Below, piece after piece: positions 6,971 to 12,853 of a stretch of 14,547 nucleotides of DNA. The notes under the pieces are model-generated. The model ran no database searches and had not been told where the DNA came from. It worked only from the letters and a program-made list of their open reading frames with translations. This DNA comes from an uncultured beta proteobacterium (lineage in GTDB: Bacteria > Pseudomonadota > Gammaproteobacteria > Burkholderiales > Burkholderiaceae_C). How positions within the stretch are numbered: position 1 is the first letter of the stretch; each line of letters opens with the position of its first letter. The stretch is taken from positions 1 to 14,547 of the forward strand of contig CAISLL010000121.1 in assembly GCA_903886165.1 (NCBI GenBank), read 5' to 3'. The translations under genes were made by a program, and so were the position numbers.

Positions 6971-8065
6971 ATGGCTCTTGTTCCCTACGCCCTGACGCGC
7001 CCATTTTTATTTGGCATGGATCCAGAGGCAGCGCATGAATTAACCCTCCGCACCTTGGCGCGCACGCAGCATTCGGTGCTGAATCTGGCCTACCGTGCGC
7101 CTCGTGTCAGCGACCCGGTTGAATTGGCCGGTCTGACGTTCCCGAACCGCGTCGGATTGGCGGCCGGGCTCGACAAGAACGCCCGCTGCATCGATGGCTT
7201 TGCTGCCATGGGTTTTGGCTTTGTGGAAGTGGGCACCGTGACGCCCTTGCCGCAAAGCGGCAACCCGAAGCCACGCATGTTTCGTCTGCCCAAAGCACAA
7301 GCACTGATCAACCGCCTGGGTTTCAACAACGAAGGACTGGCTGCCTTTGTGGCCAATGTCAGGCGTTCCCATCTTTACCAGCAGCGTCTGGCGCACCCGG
7401 GCAATACGCCCGCACTGCTGCTGGGTTTGAACATCGGTAAAAACGCAACCACCCCGATTGAGCACGCAACCAATGATTACCTTGCGTGCCTCGACGGTGT
7501 CTACCCTTACGCGGATTACGTCACGGTCAACATATCAAGTCCCAATACAAAAAATTTGCGAAGCCTGCAAAACGACGATGCACTGGATGCGCTGCTCGGT
7601 GCTATTTCGCAAAGGCGAGAACAGTTGGCAAATCAACACGGCAAGCGCGTGCCCATCTTCCTGAAAATTGCCCCTGACCTGGATGACGCGCAAGTTGCAG
7701 TGATTGCACAAACGCTGAAGCGCTACGGCCAAAACACGCAGGGCAAGGTGAACAACGCCTGGGGCGTGGTAGCCACCAACACGACGCTCAGCCGGGAGAC
7801 GGTGCAAGGCATGACCCACGCCGAAGAGGCCGGCGGCCTTTCCGGCGCACCGGTGCTGACCATGAGCAACCGCGTGATCACAAAGCTACGCACGGCTTTG
7901 GGCCCGAACTTCCCCATCATTGGTGTGGGTGGCATTATGAGCGCGCAAGACGCGGTGAGCAAAGTCCGCGCAGGCGCCAACGTGGTGCAAATCTACAGTG
8001 GACTGATTTATCAAGGTCCGAAGCTTGTCGCCCAGGCGGCCGCTTTAATCAAGTTGACCTTTTGA
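6971..8065 (+). CDS. pyrD: Dihydroorotate dehydrogenase (quinone), class 2
   Basis: Oxidises dihydroorotate to orotate in pyrimidine synthesis, passing electrons through FMN to the quinone pool at the inner membrane. The 364 residues include the N-terminal helical segment of class 2 enzymes (about 1-45) that forms the quinone tunnel and membrane contact. FMN-barrel motifs follow: V-G-L-A-A-G-L-D-K-N at 61-70, N-R-L-G-F-N-N near 114-120, and V-N-I-S-S-P-N-T at 186-193 with catalytic Ser190. The C-terminal phosphate site is I-I-G-V-G-G-I, then Q-I-Y-S-G-L-I-Y. GATGGAA (6957-6963) gives a ribosome site with seven-base spacing, and CATAAT at 6943-6948 is a possible -10. Confidence 0.96.
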   Translation: MALVPYALTRPFLFGMDPEAAHELTLRTLARTQHSVLNLAYRAPRVSDPVELAGLTFPNRVGLAAGLDKNARCIDGFAAMGFGFVEVGTVTPLPQSGNPKPRMFRLPKAQALINRLGFNNEGLAAFVANVRRSHLYQQRLAHPGNTPALLLGLNIGKNATTPIEHATNDYLACLDGVYPYADYVTVNISSPNTKNLRSLQNDDALDALLGAISQRREQLANQHGKRVPIFLKIAPDLDDAQVAVIAQTLKRYGQNTQGKVNNAWGVVATNTTLSRETVQGMTHAEEAGGLSGAPVLTMSNRVITKLRTALGPNFPIIGVGGIMSAQDAVSKVRAGANVVQIYSGLIYQGPKLVAQAAALIKLTF

Positions 8066-8101
8066 CGCCGATCAGTACCAGTCTGTCCGTGGTCTGGTGA
8101 T

Positions 8102-8204
8102 GACCAATTCGACAGCGTATCCAAGGCCTGCAAGGTCTTGGGATTTAGCCTGAAGTTTCTACCGATTCAACGAACTCTGTGACAAAGGCGGCAAACCCGC
8201 CCTG
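8102..8204 (+). pseudogene. Frameshifted IS481-type transposase N-terminal fragment
   Basis: From 8102 one frame reads D-Q-F-D-S-V-S-K-A-C-K-V-L-G-F-S, and from 8160 the next frame reads Y-R-F-N-E-L-C-D-K-G-G-K-P-A-L. Together they match the N-terminal helix-turn-helix of one IS481-family group, whose usual form is S-K-x-C-K-V-x-G-F-S-R-D-S-F-Y-R-F-K-E-L-Y-x-x-G-G-E-x-A-L. The join between FS and YRF is two bases short, which accounts for the frameshift. The DDE catalytic region is absent. This relic marks old insertion activity at the boundary between pyrD and the six-gene cluster. Confidence 0.6.
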
Positions 8205-8379
8205 GTTAGAGACAAGGCCAAAAGCCAGCAATTGAGTACACTTAGCCACAGTTACCAATTCAACAGGCAACTACCCGCCCTGGGTCAATATTCAATCGGC
8301 GCGAACAGACTCTTCAACAATAAACCCACGGGGCTGGGCATTAAACTGCTAAACACAACATCAGGATGAAAACACCACT
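8205..8379. other. Non-coding gap before the six-gene cluster
   Basis: After the IS481 relic, about 175 bases hold no convincing gene on either strand. The stretch is richer in A and T than the flanking genes, consistent with regulatory DNA. It includes the sigma-54-like element and the five-codon upstream frame listed separately. A five-pair stem (GGCGG/CCGCC, 8187-8201) lies in the relic just before it and has no T-tract, so I see no clear pyrD terminator. Confidence 0.5.
8335..8350 (+). promoter_or_regulatory. Possible sigma-54 promoter of the PspA/AAA cluster
   Basis: TGGGCATTAAACTGCT carries the invariant sigma-54 pairs GG (8336-8337) and GC (8348-8349) at the required spacing, within TGG and TGCT. 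The inner -24 bases (CACG in the consensus) do not match, so this is a weak candidate. A start about 12 bases past GC, near 8361, would give a leader of roughly 20 bases with AGGA before the first gene. Enterobacterial psp operons use sigma-54, which makes the match worth noting. No activator sites were identified. Confidence 0.25.
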
Positions 8380-8383
8380 ATGA
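8366..8383 (+). other. Five-codon upstream frame overlapping the first cluster start
   Basis: ATG at 8366 opens M-K-T-P-L then TGA at 8381-8383. The stop overlaps the start of the next gene (ATGA at 8380-8383). It could allow ribosomes loaded near AGG (8363-8365) to terminate and restart, or be fortuitous, since that purine stretch touches the first ATG and is a long 13 bases from the second. Confidence 0.2.
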
Positions 8384-9066
8384 AGGGTATGCTGGATTTT
8401 CTGGAAAAGGCAGGGCTGGTGAAGCGGGACGAGCCTGCGGCGCCAGCCAATGCCGAGGTCAGCATCACCATCACTGCGCCGCGCGCAGATACCTCCGCGT
8501 CTGTGGCACCGTCGGAAGCGACCATCGCCAGTCCAGCGGCAAGCGTCACAAAAGCCTTGAATCTGGACAATATTTACGCTGACCAGGGTGTTGGCCCCTC
8601 AATCTATCCTGCCGAACGTTTGCTACGGCTGGTCGATGGCTTGAGCGCCATGGATGAAGCAACACGCCAGATGGCGATCAAGGCCATGGATGCCGCTGAC
8701 GAGTCATGGACGATTGACGATCCGCTGGCGGATGCTGCAGCCAAGGTGCAGGCACTTGCTGCCCACAGACAGGCCGTGTCGGCCAATCTGCAACAGTTGG
8801 AGCTGGAAACCAGCATGCACCTGGATGCGATCACCAGCCGCCAGGAAAAGGTGGTGTCTGACATCCGTCAGCAGATCGCTGAGCTGGAAGGCCTGGTGGC
8901 CCGCGAACTGAGCCGCACAGCACAGGAGACAGCCTCCAAAGAAGCTAGCCTGCAAGCTGCGCGCGACCAGATCGCCCGGGATCTGGCCGAGGTCGCGCAG
9001 GTCAGCCAAAGGCTGCAGAGCCTTTCGCACCAGTTTGGTACGCACGGAACAACCCAACAGGAATGA
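8380..9066 (+). CDS. Cytosolic coiled-coil protein of unknown function, cluster gene 1
   Basis: I do not recognise a named family. The 228-residue product has no signal peptide or membrane segment. A short amphipathic start (M-L-D-F-L-E-K-A-G-L-V) is followed by an Ala/Pro/Ser/Thr-rich linker at about 18-58. A more ordered block at 59-128 (N-L-D-N-I-Y-A-D-Q-G-V-G, then Y-P-A-E-R-L-L-R-L-V-D-G-L, then D-E-S-W-T-I-D-D-P) is probably the conserved domain. A long charged heptad-rich coiled coil runs from about 125 to 215. The start is uncertain: AGGA is 13 bases before ATG 8380, and ATG 8389 is an alternative. Gene 2 follows after four bases, so it is operonic and probably a cytosolic adaptor of the PspA/AAA machine; that role is inferred. 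Confidence 0.75.
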   Translation: MKGMLDFLEKAGLVKRDEPAAPANAEVSITITAPRADTSASVAPSEATIASPAASVTKALNLDNIYADQGVGPSIYPAERLLRLVDGLSAMDEATRQMAIKAMDAADESWTIDDPLADAAAKVQALAAHRQAVSANLQQLELETSMHLDAITSRQEKVVSDIRQQIAELEGLVARELSRTAQETASKEASLQAARDQIARDLAEVAQVSQRLQSLSHQFGTHGTTQQE

Positions 9067-9070
9067 TCAC

Positions 9071-9559
9071 ATGGCGAGTTTGACACCTCTATCCAAAGGA
9101 CTGATCGGTTTGGCCGTGGTTGGCGCCATGGCATCGGCAGTATGGCATCTGGTACTCAAGGAGCGCATGGGTGGTGGCCCCGCATCGGATTGGCAAACCT
9201 CGTCCACGCCAACTCAAACACTGCCTAACTCAACTCTGCCAACGTCAGCACCCGCATTGCAAACCCCCACGACAGCTGTGCCCAATCCACCGACCGCAGC
9301 GACGATCACGCCAATCAGCCGCCAATCGGCGACGGAAAACTTTGACACCGGTCGCAAGTTGATGGCCAATGGCGACTTTGCGCAGGCACGCAAACACCTG
9401 GAAGCCGCCGTTAACGCGGGCGACGGTGCAGCAGCCTGTCTGCTGGGCGAAATGACCCTCAAAGGCCAGGGTGGCATCCCGGCCAATCAGGACGCTGCAG
9501 CCAAGTTGTTCCAGTTGGCGCAATCACGCGGCAGCATCTGTTTTGCGTCGGGTCAGTAA
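9071..9559 (+). CDS. Membrane-anchored TPR/Sel1-like protein, cluster gene 2
   Basis: A 162-residue protein with one hydrophobic segment at about 10-29, then a low-complexity Thr/Pro/Ser/Ala linker (35-85). A helical repeat follows at 87-155: E-N-F-D-T-G-R-K-L-M-A-N-G-D-F-A-Q-A-R-K-H-L-type TPR helix pairs, then A-C-L-L-G-E-M-T-L-K-G-Q-G-G, typical of Sel1-like repeats. Cysteines at 123 and 157 could form a disulphide, which would fit a periplasmic domain. The charges around the membrane segment do not settle topology. AGGA at 9059-9062, eight bases before ATG 9071, decides the start. It lies four bases after gene 1. Probably a scaffold joining envelope and membrane parts; function not shown. 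Confidence 0.75.
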   Translation: MASLTPLSKGLIGLAVVGAMASAVWHLVLKERMGGGPASDWQTSSTPTQTLPNSTLPTSAPALQTPTTAVPNPPTAATITPISRQSATENFDTGRKLMANGDFAQARKHLEAAVNAGDGAAACLLGEMTLKGQGGIPANQDAAAKLFQLAQSRGSICFASGQ

Positions 9560-9596
9560 GCCCTGTCGACTCACGCACTTTGAACAAGGATTCGTC

Positions 9597-11168
9597 ATGA
9601 AATTTCGCACCCTCACCCTGTTGGCCGCGTTGAGCATCGGCTGGATCACGTCTGCCCAATCACAGGGCTTCGTCTTTGGCACAGCCCAGCCACCCGCCAA
9701 GACGGAAGCACAAGCACCTGCCGGCGCTCGCAGCGCCAAGGTAGAAACCGCCCAGCGACTGCTGGCGCGCATGGGCTTGCTTAGCGAAACGCCGAGCGGA
9801 CTGATGACCCCGGCAACTCAGGAGGCGATTCGCACTTTCGCCAGCAAAAATGGCCTGGCACCAACCAATCAGGTAACGGACCCGCTGCTCAACGCCATTC
9901 GCCGCGTCATCTGGACCACACAAAACTGGTCCAGCGGCAACTACAAGGGGCGCGAAAAACTGGTAGATGCGGCAGGCCTGCGCGAGTCGCAGATCCTGCT
10001 GGGCAAACTGGGCTTTAACGCCGGTCCGCTGGACGGCACCTTCGGCCCGCAGACCCAGGTCGCCACCGAAGCGTTCCAGGAGTCCCAGGCGGTCACGGTC
10101 GATGGCCTGATCACCGCCACGGTGTTGATGAACCTGCGCCGCGCGGTGAACGGTGTCGGCGCCAACGCCAAGAACACGGTGCGCCTGCTCAACTGGCCAG
10201 ACTACATCGAGCCAAGTGTGCTGCAGGACTTTGAAAAAGAAACAGGCATCCGCGTCATTTATGACATTTTTGCCGGTAACGACGATCTGCAGACCAAGTT
10301 GGGCGCAGGCGGCACGCCCTATGACGTGGTGTTTCCCACCGCCAACGCGGTACCGGCCATGGCCGCGAAAGGCCTGATTGGCAAGCTCGACAAGACCAGC
10401 CTGAAAAACCTCAACAACATTGACCCCCGGGTGGATGCCACGTTGCGCACCTGGGACAAGGACGGAGCCTACAGCCTGCCCTACATGTGGTACACGGTCG
10501 GCATCGCATGGAACCCAAAGCTCACGGCCAAGGCCTACCCCGGACACGCCATGGATTCACTCACCAATGTGTTTGATCCCGAGACCGCACGGCGTTTTCA
10601 GTCCTGCGGGGTAGGTGTGGTGGACTCGGCCACCGACGTCGTGCCACTCGCAGCCATGGCAAGTGGTGTAAACAAGTGGGATGGCAAAAACTCGACAGCG
10701 GCTGCAGCCAAAGTGCTGGACCGCGTTTCAGGTATCGTCAAGGTCATACCCACCGACCAGTTCATTGACCAGCTGGCCAGCGGCAAGATTTGTGTCGCCA
10801 TCGGTTTTTCGGGCGATGCCGTGCAGGCGCAAGCCAAAGCACGCGGCCAGGTTGAATACCGTGTGCCATCCGATGGCGGCCTGCTGGCGATTGACGCCAT
10901 GGCGGTACCCGCCAATGCCAAAAACAGGCGTGAAGCCCACCTGTTCATCGACTACATCCTGCGCCCGCAGGTGATTGCCAAAATCTCCAACACCGTGGGT
11001 TATGCCAACGCCAACCTGAAGGCCGGTGAGTTCATGACTGAAGCTGTCAAGTCAAATCCGGCGGTGGTCCCCAGTACCGCCGCGCTGAGCCGCTCGTCGC
11101 CCATCCCGATCCTGTCCGAGCAGGATCAGCAGGAGATTGCCCGCATCTGGGCCCGGTTTGCCAAATAG
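9597..11168 (+). CDS. Secreted protein: two peptidoglycan-binding domains plus PotF-like solute-binding domain
   Basis: A 523-residue exported protein. M-K-F-R plus a hydrophobic stretch and I-T-S-A at 17-20 form a signal peptide with no lipobox cysteine. Two PG_binding_1-type domains follow (about 47-103 and 127-184); the second has the signature L-G-F-N-A-G-P-L-D-G-T-F-G-P-Q-T. Residues 193-523 align with PotF/PotD polyamine-binding proteins: N-W-P-D-Y-I at 199-204, P-Y-M-W-Y-T-V-G-I at 295-303, S-C-G-V at 336-339, I-C-V-A-I-G-F-S-G-D at 398-407, Y-A-N-A-N at 469-473. Pocket acids equivalent to PotF Asp247 and Asp278 are kept (Asp407, Asp433), while the Ser of WSD is Pro201 and Trp244 is Phe404. 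AAGGA (9586-9590) sets the start. No permease adjoins, so sensing is more likely than uptake. Confidence 0.88.
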   Translation: MKFRTLTLLAALSIGWITSAQSQGFVFGTAQPPAKTEAQAPAGARSAKVETAQRLLARMGLLSETPSGLMTPATQEAIRTFASKNGLAPTNQVTDPLLNAIRRVIWTTQNWSSGNYKGREKLVDAAGLRESQILLGKLGFNAGPLDGTFGPQTQVATEAFQESQAVTVDGLITATVLMNLRRAVNGVGANAKNTVRLLNWPDYIEPSVLQDFEKETGIRVIYDIFAGNDDLQTKLGAGGTPYDVVFPTANAVPAMAAKGLIGKLDKTSLKNLNNIDPRVDATLRTWDKDGAYSLPYMWYTVGIAWNPKLTAKAYPGHAMDSLTNVFDPETARRFQSCGVGVVDSATDVVPLAAMASGVNKWDGKNSTAAAAKVLDRVSGIVKVIPTDQFIDQLASGKICVAIGFSGDAVQAQAKARGQVEYRVPSDGGLLAIDAMAVPANAKNRREAHLFIDYILRPQVIAKISNTVGYANANLKAGEFMTEAVKSNPAVVPSTAALSRSSPIPILSEQDQQEIARIWARFAK

Positions 11169-11234
11169 CCCTGTGAACGTTTTGCCAAGCCCTTGCATCC
11201 TCCACCCAGTCTTGCCACCTGGCCGACCGTCAAC

Positions 11235-12101
11235 GTGAGCACGAAACCTTCGTACCTGGGCGCGTTCCTGAAGCACCCGACCAACCGCGTGTCCCTGCTG
11301 GCCTCCGTGGTGGTTGGCATTTTTGCCTCGATTCCGCTGGGCTGGGCGGGTTTGGCAACTGTTGGCGTGGTGGCCCTGGGTACCGAGATTCTGGCCGCAC
11401 TGACCATCCCCAGCATGCCCTCGTTTCAAGCTTCGGTTGACCGGAAACAGCACCAGCAGATGCGTGCCCAGCGCCGCCTGCAACTACTGACTGAAATCAG
11501 CAACCATGGCGACACACGGGCACTTGACACCTACCAACACATGGCCGAGCGGGTGCATGCGCTGTATCAGACCGCCAGCGACAGCCGCACCACTCTCAGC
11601 CGCGCCGATGTCGACAAGCTCGAAGACCTGACAGTGGATTACCTGGGCCTGTGCGCAGCGAACCTGTCCCTCAAACAACGCAAGGACAACGCCAGTGAAG
11701 AAGTTGCCGCGAAACGCATTGCCAGCATCCAGACCCAGTTGCAAAACCAAAACCTGCCTGACGACGAACAACGCCAGTTGCGTGCTGCCCTGAACGAATA
11801 CACCGAGGTGGTGCAGCGCGCCCGTCGCCTGGCAGCACGCCGCAATGCGCTCGAGGCCACGCTGATTGCATTGCCCGACAAGATGGAAGAGGTTTACCAG
11901 TTGGTTATTACCTCGCCCTACTCGTCAGAGATGGGCGGCAAACTTGAAGAGTCCCTGTCCCGACTGCGCATTGCCGAAGAAGTCGCCAGCGAATTTGACA
12001 CCCCGGAGCTGTCCGACTTCAAGCCCGCCAAGGCCGGCATCCCGGCAGGCGCCACCTTCAGTAACGCAGGACGCCAGGCGGCCCGCAGCGTCAAATCCTA
12101 G
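11235..12101 (+). CDS. Membrane-hairpin coiled-coil protein, cluster gene 4
   Basis: Family not recognised. From the GTG at 11235 the product is 288 residues. Residues 19-58 are hydrophobic and break at P34-L-G-W, suggesting two closely spaced membrane passes, with an unusual Glu51 in the second. The rest (about 65-250) is charged, helical and heptad-rich, probably cytosolic, ending in a Gly/Ala-rich tail. The start is weakly supported: no clear ribosome site precedes GTG 11235, and TTG 11193 would add 14 residues. The frame is open back to the stop of the preceding gene, which is in the same frame. It probably links periplasmic partners to the PspA-like protein. Confidence 0.7.
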   Translation: MSTKPSYLGAFLKHPTNRVSLLASVVVGIFASIPLGWAGLATVGVVALGTEILAALTIPSMPSFQASVDRKQHQQMRAQRRLQLLTEISNHGDTRALDTYQHMAERVHALYQTASDSRTTLSRADVDKLEDLTVDYLGLCAANLSLKQRKDNASEEVAAKRIASIQTQLQNQNLPDDEQRQLRAALNEYTEVVQRARRLAARRNALEATLIALPDKMEEVYQLVITSPYSSEMGGKLEESLSRLRIAEEVASEFDTPELSDFKPAKAGIPAGATFSNAGRQAARSVKS

Positions 12102-12142
12102 CCATCACTACCTTATTTCAACGTCTACCTCAGGAGAATCCT

Positions 12143-12853
12143 ATGGCCAACAATGCAATCTTCGCCCGCCTCGCCAACCTCTGGACCGGTTTTGTTTCCC
12201 TTTGGGTGTCAGATGTGGAAAAAGCCCACCCCGAAATTGCCTACCAGAACGCAATTGGCTCAATGATCGAGAAATACACCCAGCTCAAGTCTGCCACCGG
12301 GGCCATCATTGCCCGTCGGCAAGAGATCACGGCCCGCCTGGATACCGCAGAACGTGAACTGGCCAGTGTGGCCGCCGACCTGGAAACGGCCCTCGCCACC
12401 AACCAGGACGATCTGGCCGTGGTGCTGATCCAGAAAAAAAATGCCCTGGACGCCGCCATCACCGAATTGCGCGCCGATGCGACCCAAGCCACTGCGGATG
12501 CCGACAACGCCAAAGACTCCCTCACCCAGGTGAAAACCGAAATCGACAAACTCAAGGCTGAAAAAGACCGCATGCTGGCGCAAATGCACAGTGCGCAAGC
12601 CCGGCTCAAGATACAGGGCCAGCTCGATGGCCTGTCGGTGGATGCCGAAGTGCAGGCACTGGGTGCCGTGCGTGACCACATCAAAGGCCAAGTGGCGCAG
12701 GCCAGCTTGGGCTCTGAACTGCGTGAGTCCGACCTGGATGTGCGCCTGAACAAGCTGCGCCAAAGCAGCGGCAGCGTCACCGCCAAGGCACAGCTTGATG
12801 CACTCAAGCAAGCCCGTGCCGCAGCCCAAGCCGCGCCAGCAAAGAACCTTTGA
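12143..12853 (+). CDS. PspA/IM30-family (ESCRT-III superfamily) membrane protein
   Basis: A 236-residue, almost wholly helical protein. PspA/Vipp1 proteins coat the inner face of the plasma membrane, form rods or rings and counter envelope stress. The N-terminus A-I-F-A-R-L-A-N-L-W at 5-14 matches the amphipathic membrane helix seen as G-I-F-S-R-F-A-D-I in E. coli PspA, with Trp14 and Trp21 suited to lipid contact. A helical hairpin follows (about 32-155), including the segment N-Q-D-D-L-A-V-V-L-I-Q-K-K-N at 87-100, like E-D-L-A-R-A-A-L-I-E-K in PspA. The C-terminus is variable and Ala/Lys rich. AGGAGA (12131-12136) lies six bases before the ATG. Its stop overlaps the AAA ATPase start (TGATG), implying coupled translation and partnership. 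Confidence 0.85.
   Translation: MANNAIFARLANLWTGFVSLWVSDVEKAHPEIAYQNAIGSMIEKYTQLKSATGAIIARRQEITARLDTAERELASVAADLETALATNQDDLAVVLIQKKNALDAAITELRADATQATADADNAKDSLTQVKTEIDKLKAEKDRMLAQMHSAQARLKIQGQLDGLSVDAEVQALGAVRDHIKGQVAQASLGSELRESDLDVRLNKLRQSSGSVTAKAQLDALKQARAAAQAAPAKNL

Noticed and set aside
8187..8201. GGCGG/CCGCC stem considered as a pyrD terminator
   Set aside because: Only five pairs, no T-tract, more than 120 bases past the stop, and inside the IS481 relic.
9471..9596. 42-residue N-terminal extension of the secreted binding protein
   Set aside because: It would overlap gene 2 and hide the signal peptide; ATG 9597 has a well-placed AAGGA.
9660..10547. 295-residue minus-strand frame antisense to the binding-protein gene
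   Set aside because: Long but low-complexity, no recognisable domain; the opposite strand has signal peptide, peptidoglycan-binding and PotF-like motifs.
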